Assembly (NCBI GenBank): GCA_903879825.1
Contig: CAIRND010000614.1
Location: 1-25,863 of the forward strand
Reading direction: 5' to 3'
Length of the DNA: 25,863 bases
From: an uncultured Geobacteraceae bacterium
GTDB lineage: Bacteria > Desulfobacterota > Desulfuromonadia > Geobacterales > Pseudopelobacteraceae
The first letter of the stretch is position 1. Every line of letters starts with the position of its first letter. Positions 7,581 through 16,062 of the stretch are shown one piece after another. The notes beneath the pieces were generated by a model that was given only the letters and a program-made list of their open reading frames with translations, was not told the DNA's origin and did not search any database. The position numbers and the translations under genes are program-made.

Positions 7581-7790
7581 ATGCTTATTATAATGAAGAA
7601 ACATGCTGAAGACACGACTCTTGATTCAATAAAGGAATACTTGATTACCCGCGACTTTGACATACACCAGTCAACGGGGGCTAATCGTACCATCATCGGA
7701 GTTATTGGTGATACCGATACACTCAATGATCATGAAATTGAAAACATGCCGGGTGTCAGCCAGGTAGTACGTATCAGAAAGGACGATTAG
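7581..7790 (+). CDS. Isolated ferredoxin-like (ACT-like) regulatory domain of a type I-beta DAHP synthase
   Basis: A 69-residue protein that aligns along its whole length with the N-terminal ferredoxin-like domain of Thermotoga-type DAHP synthase (there MIVVLKPGSTEEDI ... ERTVIGIIGD ... VESVVRVLKP). Here the matching segments are MLIIMKKHAED, ANRTIIGVIGDTD and GVSQVVRIRKDD. In the full enzyme this domain binds tyrosine and inhibits the TIM-barrel catalytic domain of about 260 residues. That barrel is absent: the ORF ends exactly at the domain boundary, and the next frames show no remnant. The ATG has GGGAGTG about 9 nt upstream. It is either a truncated relic or a free regulatory subunit acting on a catalytic DAHP synthase or on the chorismate mutase encoded upstream. 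Domain identity is fairly sure; function is inference. Confidence 0.75.
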   Translation: MLIIMKKHAEDTTLDSIKEYLITRDFDIHQSTGANRTIIGVIGDTDTLNDHEIENMPGVSQVVRIRKDD

Positions 7791-7827
7791 AAACGGCCAC
7801 CGCCCAATACCTGAAGTACAATTTAGC

Positions 7828-7857
7828 TTGACATGGCTCAACGGCTAGTGCTAGAAA
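7828..7857 (+). promoter_or_regulatory. Promoter of rpsT
   Basis: Consensus -35 TTGACA (7828-7833), an 18-nt spacer and a -10-like TAGAAA (7852-7857) preceded by TG, an extended -10. It lies in the 117-nt gap before rpsT. No terminator separates it from the nadB operon, so rpsT could also be reached by read-through. Confidence 0.65.
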
Positions 7858-7907
7858 GATAGCTTAAATTTCGTTACTTACTCAAGAAAAAATTTTGGAG
7901 GTGTAGT

Positions 7908-8171
7908 TTGGCTCATCATAAGTCAGCAATCAAGAGGATCAAGCAGAGTATAAAGAAAACCGCACGTAATCGTCATGTATCATCGACGCTAAAAACATAT
8001 ATCAAGCGTGTTCGTGAAGCGGTAGAAGCCAAGGACAAAGACGCTGCTGTTGCTGCACTTAAGGTAGCAATCCCGGTTATTGATGCCACTGCTACTAAAG
8101 GTGTTATTCACAACTCCACAGCATCCCGCAATGTTTCACGCTTAACAAAGCTGGTTAATACACTCGGCTAA
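7908..8171 (+). CDS. rpsT: 30S ribosomal protein S20
   Basis: An 87-residue basic helical protein that binds 16S rRNA in the 30S subunit. The sequence AHHKSAIKRIKQS at the N-terminus, RNRHVSSTLKTYIK and GVIHNSTASRNVSRLTKLVN at the C-terminus are diagnostic of S20. It starts at TTG (7908-7910) behind a perfect GGAGGT Shine-Dalgarno (7897-7902). No ATG or GTG codon allows the family N-terminus. E. coli rpsT also starts at UUG, where the weak start takes part in translational autoregulation by S20; the same is possible here. It has its own promoter and a strong terminator, and is convergent with holA, a common arrangement. Confidence 0.97.
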   Translation: MAHHKSAIKRIKQSIKKTARNRHVSSTLKTYIKRVREAVEAKDKDAAVAALKVAIPVIDATATKGVIHNSTASRNVSRLTKLVNTLG

Positions 8172-8187
8172 CAATAATCCACAGTTT

Positions 8188-8227
8188 AAGAAAAGGGGGC
8201 TGCCCAACCGGCATGCCCCCTTTTCTT
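8188..8227 (+). terminator. Rho-independent terminator between rpsT and holA, probably bidirectional
   Basis: A perfect 13-bp stem (8188-8200 with 8215-8227; AAGAAAAGGGGGC and its complement), extended inward by TGCC/GGCA with one unpaired base and a 5-nt loop. The A-rich and T-rich flanks serve as the T-run on either strand, so it can end both rpsT and the convergent holA transcript; it abuts the holA stop. Confidence 0.9.
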
Positions 8228-8228
8228 G

Positions 8229-9227
8229 TTACCATACACCGGTACAAATCCCCATGGTGAGCCCGTGCAGCAGAGTATAAGGCTGACCACCTCCTGTTTT
8301 TGAAGCGACATCACATCGAAAAAACTCATCAAATATCTGTTTCAATTCACGCCTTGTAAAGTTGCGGGCCTGCGCAAGAATTTCTCCGAGAAAAAATGTA
8401 TTTATGGAGAGTTCCCTTCCAATATCAGCCTGCGGTATTTTTTTATCCAGCAACTCTCTCACGCGCCATAATTGACGGAAGTGACGAGTCAGTGCCCCGA
8501 TCATCATCGGAGCCTCCTCACCATTCAAGAAGAGAGCGTCCAGGCTTCTGATTGAGTTCGGAACATCTCGCATACCAAGAAATTTAGCCAGTTCAAAGGC
8601 GGTAAAGGCTTTACTGCTGCTCGCCATGACACGGACATCATCAACCGTAATGCGCGACTTTGTGCCGGCGTACACCACCAGCTTTTCGATTTGTGAGCTT
8701 AGTTCCTGAAGATTGTTTCCAATCAATGCTGATAACAATTCAGCGGCTGCAGCTTCGATCGGTTTCCCCTGGGCTAGCGATTCGCTTTGAATAAACCCAG
8801 ACAATTTATTGTCGTAAAAACGCTTGTATTCGACCATAACGCCATGTTTTTTAAATTCCAGAAAAAACTTTTTGCGCTGATCAACCTTGGTACCAGTCAA
8901 CAGGAGACAGGTCCCTGGCGATGGATTTTTAATGTACGGCAACATAACTTCCAGAGCGTCCGCTTTTAGCTGCTCAGCCCGCTTTACCAGAACAGCTCGC
9001 CGCTCGGCAAACATCGGCAAGGTTTGGGCAGCATCAATAATATCGACACCCTTCGACTCATTACCGAAAAAAACATTGAAATTAAAATCTTTAAGAGAGG
9101 AGTCTATGGCTCGTTCCAATAGCAAATGTACGGCACGTTCGACCAGAAACTGCTCTTCTCCATAGAGGAAGCAGACCGTTGGTATAATGCCCTTCTTTAG
9201 GGATGTTTCAAACTCCTGGGATGTCAT
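8229..9227 (-). CDS. holA: DNA polymerase III delta subunit, HolA
   Basis: Clamp-loader subunit that opens the beta sliding clamp; 332 residues, a normal length. The sequence shows the delta N-terminal domain (CFLYGEEQFLVERAVHLLLERAI, then DAAQTLPMFAERRAVLVKRAEQL, where the clamp-contacting LF-type element sits) and a middle AAA-like part (PGTCLLLTGTKVDQRKKFFLEFKKHG, QELSSQIEKLVVYAG). The C-terminal collar includes AFELAKFLGMRDVPNSIRSLDALF. The ATG lies 2 nt after the lptE stop. The order leuS-lptE-holA is the same as in E. coli, which supports all three identifications. The gene ends just before a bidirectional terminator. Confidence 0.93.
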   Translation of the reverse strand: MTSQEFETSLKKGIIPTVCFLYGEEQFLVERAVHLLLERAIDSSLKDFNFNVFFGNESKGVDIIDAAQTLPMFAERRAVLVKRAEQLKADALEVMLPYIKNPSPGTCLLLTGTKVDQRKKFFLEFKKHGVMVEYKRFYDNKLSGFIQSESLAQGKPIEAAAAELLSALIGNNLQELSSQIEKLVVYAGTKSRITVDDVRVMASSSKAFTAFELAKFLGMRDVPNSIRSLDALFLNGEEAPMMIGALTRHFRQLWRVRELLDKKIPQADIGRELSINTFFLGEILAQARNFTRRELKQIFDEFFRCDVASKTGGGQPYTLLHGLTMGICTGVW

Positions 9228-9229
9228 AA

Positions 9230-9754
9230 CTAATAGTTCTCTTCTAAAGCGGAAATGAATTTGTGGGCAACAATCCGAGCGACTGCATCAAGGGCTTGTT
9301 CTTCAGCATTACGCTGCAATGCGAGATCGATATTTGCTGGATACTGTTTTACTCCTTGAAGCTGCCCCTTCCAGATCGGTGCTGTTTCACCTTTTTTGGC
9401 AATTTCAAGTTCAACAGTAAGTGTCAAGCTGAATTCTCGTGCCTGATCAATAGCACTATACGAAACAGCCTTTGTGGTATAGGAAACTATTCGTGCCTTC
9501 ATGACAAGATCGGCACTCGCTTCGCCATCTGAAGGCCGTAATCCGCGCACGGCATGAAGTTCTTCATAAAACGCTCTGCGAAGAACAGTTTGTGCCGTCG
9601 GGCTGATACTCTCGTTACTGAAGAAAGGTACCCAGATTGTCCGATCAGCGCCAAATCGTTGCGATTGCGTGTTAGTCAGGTGATACCCGCACCCTGCCAT
9701 CATAGTGAGCAGCAGCACGCATATCACAATCCTCAGCCATAAGGATGATAACAT
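9230..9754 (-). CDS. lptE: LPS-assembly lipoprotein LptE
   Basis: Outer-membrane lipoprotein that plugs the LptD barrel and helps insert lipopolysaccharide in the outer leaflet. From the ATG at 9752-9754 the protein has 174 residues, starting with a typical lipoprotein signal peptide and lipobox (MLSSLWLRIVICVLLLTM, then MAGC, with the lipidated Cys at 22), followed by the family motif GCGYHL. The mature part has TIWVPFFSNES, TLTVELEIAKKGE and a C-terminal ALDAVARIVAHKF. The frame is open to 9796, but an upstream start would put 14 residues before the signal peptide and overlap leuS. The chosen ATG sits 4 nt beyond the leuS stop, with G-rich bases (GGGGTAGGGAG) before it. Its presence shows a Gram-negative, LPS-making host. 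Confidence 0.9.
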   Translation of the reverse strand: MLSSLWLRIVICVLLLTMMAGCGYHLTNTQSQRFGADRTIWVPFFSNESISPTAQTVLRRAFYEELHAVRGLRPSDGEASADLVMKARIVSYTTKAVSYSAIDQAREFSLTLTVELEIAKKGETAPIWKGQLQGVKQYPANIDLALQRNAEEQALDAVARIVAHKFISALEENY

Positions 9755-9758
9755 CTCC

Positions 9759-12230
9759 CTACCCCACCACAATATTGACGAGCTTGCCCTGAACACAGAT
9801 AACCTTGCGTACAGTCTGCCCCTCTATAAACTGTGCGATTTTTTCATCAGATAAAGCACGGGCCTTCACTTCATCCTCGCCGGTACCGGCTGCAACGGTA
9901 ATCTTGGAACGCAACTTTCCGTTAACCTGTACGATGACAAGCAGCTCTTCATCAATAACAGCACTCCGGTCATATTCCGGCCATGCAGTTTGTGTCAGAG
10001 GAGATGAATTCCCCAACCGCTGCCAGAGTTCTTCCGTTATATGGGGAACAAAAGGTGCCATGAGGAGAACAACACTCTGGAGAGCTTCTTTCATTACCGC
10101 AGGAAACTGTGGTGTGGTAAGTTCAGCCGGCTGAAGAATGTTAAGTAGCTCCATTACTGAGGCTATCGCCGTATTAAAATGGAAACGTTCCTCAATGTCT
10201 TCCGTAACTTTTCGGATTGTTTTATGTACGGCTCTCCGCAGGCTACGCTCATCGGCAGATAATGAATCAATGTCAAGCGGCACAGCCGTCCGGATTGCAT
10301 CAAGGCGATCATGAACCAATTTCCAGATGCGGCTTAGAAAACGGAAAGAACCTTCAACACCCTGATCATTCCAATCCAGATCCTTTTCAGGCGGTGCGGC
10401 AAAGAGAGAAAACATGCGAGCCGTATCAGCACCATATCTTGAAATCAAAGCGTCGGGATCAACTACATTCCCTTTCGATTTACTCATTTTGGCACCATCT
10501 TTAATAACCATGCCCTGTGTCAGAAGATTCACAAAAGGTTCATCCGCAGAAACATGGCCCAGATCCCGCATTACTTTCGTAAAGAAGCGCGCGTACAGCA
10601 GGTGTAGCACCGCATGTTCGATTCCACCGATGTATTGATCAACCGACATCCAGTGGTCAACAGCATCTTTATCAAGTATGCCGTCCTTAAAGTCCGGACA
10701 GCAGTATCGCAGAAAATACCAGGATGACTGGACAAAAGTGTCCATCGTATCAGTTTCACGGCGGGCAACCATTCCGCACAAAGGACAGGTACAGCTGACA
10801 AAAGACTCCATACGAGCGAGTGGACTGCCGCCTTCTCCGCTAAATGCAACATCTTTTGGCAGTACAACCGGCAAATCCTGCTCCGGCACCGGTACAACGC
10901 CACAAATTTCGCAGTAGATCACCGGGATAGGATTACCCCAATATCGTTGGCGGGAAATACCCCAATCACGGAGACGGAAATTGACTGTCTTGCAACCGTG
11001 CCCTTGAGATTGCAGAAAGTCGGCTATTGCTAATTTTGCATCACTACTCAGCAGACCGTTAAACTGGCCTGAATTAGTCATAATTCCCGCTTCGGTGAAT
11101 GCCTCTGTCATAGTGGCCGGATCAAGCGTTACTTCAGAAGGTTGAATAACAACCTTTAGCGGCAGGTCGTATTTTGCTGCAAACTCAAAATCGCGCTGAT
11201 CGTGTGTCGGAACAGCCATAACGGCACCTGTGCCATAATCCATCAGGACAAAATTTGCCAGGAAAATTGGCATCCGCGCCCCGGAGACCGGATTAGTGCA
11301 GTACGAACCGGTAAAAACGCCCTCTTTCTCAAAATCATCAGCGGTACGTTTAATACGTTCTGTTTTTCGTATTTTATCGATAAACGCACACACAGTTTCC
11401 CTGTAATCAGCGGTGGTCAACTCAAGAGCACGGGGATGTTCAGGTGCCAGCGACATAAATGTTGCCCCAAAGACGGTGTCCTGGCGGGTAGTGAACACAC
11501 GAATAGGCTCACTGCTGCTTTCGACCGGAAAATCAATCTCGCAGCCAATACTCTTTCCGATCCAGTTACGCTGCATGACGAGGACACGTTCAGGCCATCC
11601 GGGGAGGTTATACGTGTTTTCCAGAAGTTCCTCGGCATAATCAGTTATCCGAAAAAACCACTGATCCAGCTCTTTTTGATTAACGTCCGTGTCACAGCGC
11701 CAGCAACCGCCATCCTCAACCTGTTCATTGGCGAGTACCGTTTCGCACTTCGGGCACCAGTTAACAAATGAGGTTTTTTTATAGGCCAGTCCCTTGGCAA
11801 ACATTTCCAGAAAGAGCTTCTGCTCCCATCGGTAATAATCGATGTCGCACGTGGCCAGTTCCCGATCCCAATCATAGGAGAAACCCAGCTTTTTAATCTG
11901 GTTCCGCATATATGCAATATTTTCATACGTCCATGTTGCAGGATGGCTCTTGTTCTGAATAGCGGCATTTTCAGCCGGCATACCAAAAGCATCCCAGCCC
12001 ATTGGATGCATAACATTGAAACCGCGCATCCGCTTAAACCGGCCAATAACATCGCCGATAGAATAATTCCGTACGTGTCCCATATGGATACGGCCGGAGG
12101 GATATGGGAACATTTCCAGGAGATAGTATTTTTGTTTGTCTTTGTCTGGAGCAACCTTGAATGTTTTTTCGTTTTCCCAGATAGACTGCCATTTTTGCTC
12201 TACGTCTTTTGGTGTGTATTTTAGTTCCAC
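9759..12230 (-). CDS. leuS: Leucyl-tRNA synthetase
   Basis: Class I aminoacyl-tRNA synthetase charging tRNA-Leu, 823 residues. The HIGH-type motif is HMGH (residues 49-52, in FPYPSGRIHMGH) and the KMSKS motif is in GAKMSKSKGNVVDPD. Between them lies the CP1 editing domain (RVFTTRQDTVFGATFMSLAPEHP, TGAVMAVPTHDQRDFEFA). A zinc-binding-like cluster WCPKCETVLANEQVEDGGC...C precedes editing, and a second Cys set (SCTCPLCGM) occurs before the catalytic core resumes. The C-terminus has the anticodon-binding helices and VQVNGKLRSKITV. The start is GTG at 12228-12230 with AAAGGA upstream. It follows cheB by 40 nt of AT-rich sequence with no clear terminator, so it may be read from the chemotaxis operon, although a promoter in the end of cheB is possible. 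Confidence 0.97.
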   Translation of the reverse strand: MELKYTPKDVEQKWQSIWENEKTFKVAPDKDKQKYYLLEMFPYPSGRIHMGHVRNYSIGDVIGRFKRMRGFNVMHPMGWDAFGMPAENAAIQNKSHPATWTYENIAYMRNQIKKLGFSYDWDRELATCDIDYYRWEQKLFLEMFAKGLAYKKTSFVNWCPKCETVLANEQVEDGGCWRCDTDVNQKELDQWFFRITDYAEELLENTYNLPGWPERVLVMQRNWIGKSIGCEIDFPVESSSEPIRVFTTRQDTVFGATFMSLAPEHPRALELTTADYRETVCAFIDKIRKTERIKRTADDFEKEGVFTGSYCTNPVSGARMPIFLANFVLMDYGTGAVMAVPTHDQRDFEFAAKYDLPLKVVIQPSEVTLDPATMTEAFTEAGIMTNSGQFNGLLSSDAKLAIADFLQSQGHGCKTVNFRLRDWGISRQRYWGNPIPVIYCEICGVVPVPEQDLPVVLPKDVAFSGEGGSPLARMESFVSCTCPLCGMVARRETDTMDTFVQSSWYFLRYCCPDFKDGILDKDAVDHWMSVDQYIGGIEHAVLHLLYARFFTKVMRDLGHVSADEPFVNLLTQGMVIKDGAKMSKSKGNVVDPDALISRYGADTARMFSLFAAPPEKDLDWNDQGVEGSFRFLSRIWKLVHDRLDAIRTAVPLDIDSLSADERSLRRAVHKTIRKVTEDIEERFHFNTAIASVMELLNILQPAELTTPQFPAVMKEALQSVVLLMAPFVPHITEELWQRLGNSSPLTQTAWPEYDRSAVIDEELLVIVQVNGKLRSKITVAAGTGEDEVKARALSDEKIAQFIEGQTVRKVICVQGKLVNIVVG

Positions 12231-12270
12231 AGTAAATTCCTTTCAAACTATAAAATTTATTTTAAAATTC

Positions 12271-13338
12271 TTAAAAACCACCACGCGCAATAATTTCTGA
12301 AACAACTTGATCCAACGGGACACAACAATCAACCACACCGGTTGAAACGGCCTCACGTGGCATGCCATATACAATGGCTGTTTCCTCTGATTCCGCAATC
12401 ACGAGGCCACCATGCTCTTTTATGGTCCGTACACCCGAACTTCCGTCATTGCCCATGCCGGTCAGGATTACGGCAGCCACCCGTTTTCGATAAATGACGG
12501 CGCACGACTGGAGCATTGCATCCACGGAAGGGACGTAGCGATCGGATTCCGAAGGTGAAACAATACGGGCTGTCACCTGACCTCCGCACACTTCAAAAAC
12601 CATGTTTTTGCCACCAGGGGCAATAAGAACACTGCCCGGCAGGACAAGGTCACCATCCTCAGCTTCTTTTATGTCAAACAGTGAGGAGCGATTAAGTCGC
12701 TCGGCAAAAGCTTTGGTAAAACCTGACGGCATATGCTGAGAGACGACAATAGCAAAGGGGTATTTCTGTGTAAAAGCAGAAAATATCTGCTGCAACGCAG
12801 GAGGTCCTCCGGTTGAAGAGCCGATTGCCACAAGATCAATGGCAGAACAGGAAATATTCCCAACCTTTTGCGGCGCGACCAGTTCTGCAGCAGTACGTTC
12901 AAGGAGTGGGAGAGCGGTAATGGGGCGAACCGAGCGGATCGGTTTAAGTGCGAGCACTTGCAACACCTTTTTCTGGAGATCTTCTTTAATAGTGAGAAGA
13001 TCAACCGAAGCGTTGCTGGAAGGTTTCGCTACAAAGTCTAACGCCCCGAGTTCAAGTGCCTTAAATACTTTATCTGCGCTACTAAGAGCACTGATTACGA
13101 TCACCGGAAGTGAAAAACGGGTCGTCAGGATTCTTAACAGAGTGAAGCCATCCATCTTGGGCATTTCCAGATCCAGTGTTACCAGATCCGGCTTAAGTGC
13201 AATAACCTTTTGAATTCCTTCTTCCCCGTTTATCGCATATCCCACAACTTCAACGGAAGCAATTCCTTCCAGCATACGGGTAATACTGCGGCGACTGAAC
13301 GCCGAATCATCAACGACCACAATCCTGATTTTTTTCAC
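12271..13338 (-). CDS. cheB: Chemotaxis response regulator protein-glutamate methylesterase CheB
   Basis: Removes methyl groups from receptor glutamates, and deamidates, when phosphorylated by CheA; 355 residues. The N-terminal receiver has the acidic pair DD (10-11), phosphoacceptor D56 in VTLDLEMPKMDG, and the conserved Lys in DFVAKPS. The C-terminal esterase has the catalytic Ser in AIGSSTGGPPALQ, His in VSQHMPSGFTKAFAERL and Asp in LTGMGNDGSSGV. The GTG at 13336-13338 has GGGAGGT five bases upstream and overlaps the cheR stop (GTGA), so it is preferred to the longer frame opening at 13362. Last chemotaxis gene of the operon. Confidence 0.96.
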   Translation of the reverse strand: MKKIRIVVVDDSAFSRRSITRMLEGIASVEVVGYAINGEEGIQKVIALKPDLVTLDLEMPKMDGFTLLRILTTRFSLPVIVISALSSADKVFKALELGALDFVAKPSSNASVDLLTIKEDLQKKVLQVLALKPIRSVRPITALPLLERTAAELVAPQKVGNISCSAIDLVAIGSSTGGPPALQQIFSAFTQKYPFAIVVSQHMPSGFTKAFAERLNRSSLFDIKEAEDGDLVLPGSVLIAPGGKNMVFEVCGGQVTARIVSPSESDRYVPSVDAMLQSCAVIYRKRVAAVILTGMGNDGSSGVRTIKEHGGLVIAESEETAIVYGMPREAVSTGVVDCCVPLDQVVSEIIARGGF

Positions 13339-14213
13339 CGGCGACCTCCCGCTAAAAAACAATCAGGTTTTTGGTAGATCATATCGTTTTTAAAGTGCCG
13401 AAGAGTGAACTGGGTGCTGATATTCATGAGAGATTCAGAGTGTCCCAACAGGAGAAATCCTCCGTCATCCAGTACCGAATGAAATGATTCAATCACCCGT
13501 TTTTTAGCTGGCTTGTCAAAGTAGATAATGACATTACGACAAAAGACAAGATCAACCTTACCAAGCATGGTCAGACGATTTGTGTCAAAAAGGTTAAGAT
13601 GACTTATGGTTACAAGTTCGCGGATTGAATCGTTAACCTTATATCCGTTATCATGTTTGTGAAAAAAGCGGCGCAGGTCACTCTCTTCTGTCGATCGAAA
13701 TGAAGAGGTGCCATACACGGCGCGGCGTGCCTGATGCAGTACTTTCTGACTGATATCGGTACCAATTATTTCTATTTTCCATCCGGAAAGCTCAGGAATG
13801 GTACTCAGCAACATTGCAATTGTGTAGGGTTCTTCTCCCGTTGAGCACCCTGCACTCCAGATTCGCAAAGACCGACTTCCCCGTGCTGCTTTTCTTTTAA
13901 TAAGTTCAGGAATTATTTCGTCAGAAAAGGCCTTGAGCTGGAATAATTCACGGAAAAAATATGTTTCATTCGTAGTAAGAACATCCATGATATCCATGAG
14001 TTCTTGTTCTTTATTCCGGTTATACTTCAAATAATGATAATAATCATAAAACGTGGGAAGGTCCAGATCTCTTAAGCGGAGAGAAAGACGCTTTTCAAGA
14101 ATGTATTTTGAGTCCAGATCAAAATGTATCCCGCAATGTGCGTAGATACAATCCCTCAAAAGTTGGAATTCATCCTCAGACATACTATGAGTTGGTGATA
14201 AAGAGAACGACAT
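13335..14213 (-). CDS. cheR: Chemotaxis protein methyltransferase CheR
   Basis: SAM-dependent enzyme that methylates receptor glutamates, the opponent of CheB. The 292-residue protein has the small N-terminal helical domain (FQLLRDCIYAHCGIHFD...ILEKRLSLRLRDLDL), then ALTTNETYFFRE-like VLTTNETYFFREL, the SAM-binding IWSAGCSTGEEPYTIAM, IIGTDIS and DLVFCRNVIIYFDK. The frame is open to 14312, but that would overlap the HEAT gene by 92 nt. The ATG at 14211-14213 lies 7 nt after the HEAT stop and is preferred; ATG at 14181-14183 is a possible alternative. The ribosome binding site is weak (GGTCG), suggesting reliance on translation from the upstream gene. Its stop overlaps the cheB start. Confidence 0.94.
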   Translation of the reverse strand: MSFSLSPTHSMSEDEFQLLRDCIYAHCGIHFDLDSKYILEKRLSLRLRDLDLPTFYDYYHYLKYNRNKEQELMDIMDVLTTNETYFFRELFQLKAFSDEIIPELIKRKAARGSRSLRIWSAGCSTGEEPYTIAMLLSTIPELSGWKIEIIGTDISQKVLHQARRAVYGTSSFRSTEESDLRRFFHKHDNGYKVNDSIRELVTISHLNLFDTNRLTMLGKVDLVFCRNVIIYFDKPAKKRVIESFHSVLDDGGFLLLGHSESLMNISTQFTLRHFKNDMIYQKPDCFLAGGRR

Positions 14214-14220
14214 TAACGAC

Positions 14221-16062
14221 CTAGTTTGATGAAGTAGTGGTGGTGGAAGCAATGTGTTCCAAAGATTTTGCTGCCTGTCGAACAATATCCCGGTTACTAC
14301 TCTGAAGAGCATGCCTGATTATTTCTTCAGAGTCTAACCCACCGATCTCCTCTAAAACTTTCAAACATGTAATCATCAAGAGACCTTCAGTTACGGTATG
14401 AATAGTTTTTATAAGTAGGCATGCCCGTGCCTGATCAATTTTGGCGATGGCCTTTAAAGCTTCAGACTGCACCCAGACATCATCATCACGAAGAGCCTGT
14501 TCAAGCATTTCCACTGTCGCATTGTCGCCCAAGTTTCCGAGTGCATGTGCGGCGGCGATACGAACATCAGGATCCTCATCAGCCAGTGCAAAAGTGAGCA
14601 TCGAACCGGATGCATCTATTTTGTTGTCCCCGATTGCCGAAACAGCGGCTTTTCGAACCTGAGGGTCCTCGTCACTTACCAACAACTGCAAACGATCCCG
14701 CTCCCCCAGTGATGCCAGCAAAGCCGCAGCAACTTTACGGTGATGCGACAGCGTAGACGAACAGAAATGATCTACTTCTGCCAGAATAGCCGAACGATTG
14801 ATCATGATCAGAGCCTGTAAACTGGCAACCGCCTCAACATATTCATCCGCGTCACTATTATCAATTAAGGAGATAAGATCGGAAATCAGAGTGATCAGCC
14901 CGAGTTTTCCAACCGCCATCGCAGCAGACCTGCGAACCTGTGCGGAAACATCGTGCAACGATCTCTGGATTACATCGTTAAAGCCCGAATAACCGCACTC
15001 GGCAATCAGGATACAGAGTCCGCTTCTCCCATTCTCATCGAGGTTTGAATAACGAGCAATAATTTCAAGAATGGCCTCACGACCAAAACTTTTCAGCGCA
15101 GATAAGGCAACATCTGCGGTGCGTTCGTCAGTATATGCCTCCAGCAGAAGCGGGATAAATCGGGCATCTCTGGTGACATCACTGGTCCAAAGCAATGCAT
15201 CTGCCAATATCCCATCTCGAGGTTCATACAGTTCCAGTAAACCGGTAATAACATCATTTTCTTTAAATAGCTGGAGCGTTCCACGGAGCTTTGCCTGGGC
15301 TTCTGCTGAAGATCTCCTGTAAATTTTATACAACGCTTTAAGAGCGGCCGCACGACTGTTCTTTTGACGACAGGAAAAACCATTTAACAGAAATTTAAAA
15401 GAGGTCTCATCGGATATCGAACCGACACATTCAAAAACAGCCTTTTTAAGTATATCCTGATCCGCCAGTCTCAGCAGCGCTTCCGGTACCGGTGCCGGAT
15501 GTGCCAGAAGTCCTAACGCTCCGAGCGCACTGAAACGAAACAGTACTTCATCTCGCGCACAAATTGCCTCCATCAGAGACTCTGCTGCTTTCATGTCCCC
15601 GAGTGCACCAAGTTGCTCAGCGGCTGCAGAAGCGACATTTACATCAGGGTCATTCAAGGCCTGCAGTAATGCGGGAACAAAACACGAGTCACTGATTGCC
15701 CCCATAACATCAATGACAAATTTGCGTACATCCGCATCCGTGTCATGTATCATTTCCATTAACAGCGAGGCCGACATGGATCCGAGACGAATAATGGCTT
15801 CTGCTGCAGAATTTCTTAAACCCGCATTATCTTCATTGCGGAGAAGGTTCAATAACTGCTCGACAGACATGGAATCGGGTTTCGAGTTAACATATAACTC
15901 CACAGCCTCTTTTCTTACCCGCCAGCTGTCATCTCCCATGGCGGTAAATAATACAGCCTGTGCGTCATGGCTGGGAATATCCTGTAACAAATACAGTGCT
16001 GATCTGCGAGTTTCTTCGTCGCTAGAAAGGAGGGCGACGCGTATATCTTGAAGGTTATTCAC
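14221..16062 (-). CDS. HEAT-repeat protein in the chemotaxis operon
   Basis: A 613-residue protein made almost wholly of short PBS-lyase-type HEAT repeats of about 31 residues. Typical units are DDSWRVRKEAVELYV, DTDADVRKFVIDVMGAI, DPDVNVASAAAEQLGALGD, DEDPDVRIAAAHALGNLGD and DDDVWVQSEALKAIAKI. Such repeats form a superhelical scaffold for protein binding. There is no catalytic domain, signal peptide or membrane segment, so it is cytoplasmic. The GTG start (16060-16062) overlaps the cheW stop (GTGA) and has GGAG about 7 nt upstream; its end is 7 nt before cheR. Its place between cheW and cheR, with coupled translation, strongly suggests a part in the signalling complex, for example organising the array or binding CheR/CheB. 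That is inference. Confidence 0.9.
   Translation of the reverse strand: MNNLQDIRVALLSSDEETRRSALYLLQDIPSHDAQAVLFTAMGDDSWRVRKEAVELYVNSKPDSMSVEQLLNLLRNEDNAGLRNSAAEAIIRLGSMSASLLMEMIHDTDADVRKFVIDVMGAISDSCFVPALLQALNDPDVNVASAAAEQLGALGDMKAAESLMEAICARDEVLFRFSALGALGLLAHPAPVPEALLRLADQDILKKAVFECVGSISDETSFKFLLNGFSCRQKNSRAAALKALYKIYRRSSAEAQAKLRGTLQLFKENDVITGLLELYEPRDGILADALLWTSDVTRDARFIPLLLEAYTDERTADVALSALKSFGREAILEIIARYSNLDENGRSGLCILIAECGYSGFNDVIQRSLHDVSAQVRRSAAMAVGKLGLITLISDLISLIDNSDADEYVEAVASLQALIMINRSAILAEVDHFCSSTLSHHRKVAAALLASLGERDRLQLLVSDEDPQVRKAAVSAIGDNKIDASGSMLTFALADEDPDVRIAAAHALGNLGDNATVEMLEQALRDDDVWVQSEALKAIAKIDQARACLLIKTIHTVTEGLLMITCLKVLEEIGGLDSEEIIRHALQSSNRDIVRQAAKSLEHIASTTTTSSN

Noticed and set aside
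7791..7907. Remnant of the missing DAHP-synthase catalytic barrel after the orphan regulatory domain
   Set aside because: The frames after the stop give no matching residues, and the region is taken by the rpsT promoter and leader.
11202..11771. 189-codon open frame on the plus strand, antisense to leuS
   Set aside because: It is a shadow of the leuS editing and catalytic domains, with no domain or ribosome binding site of its own.
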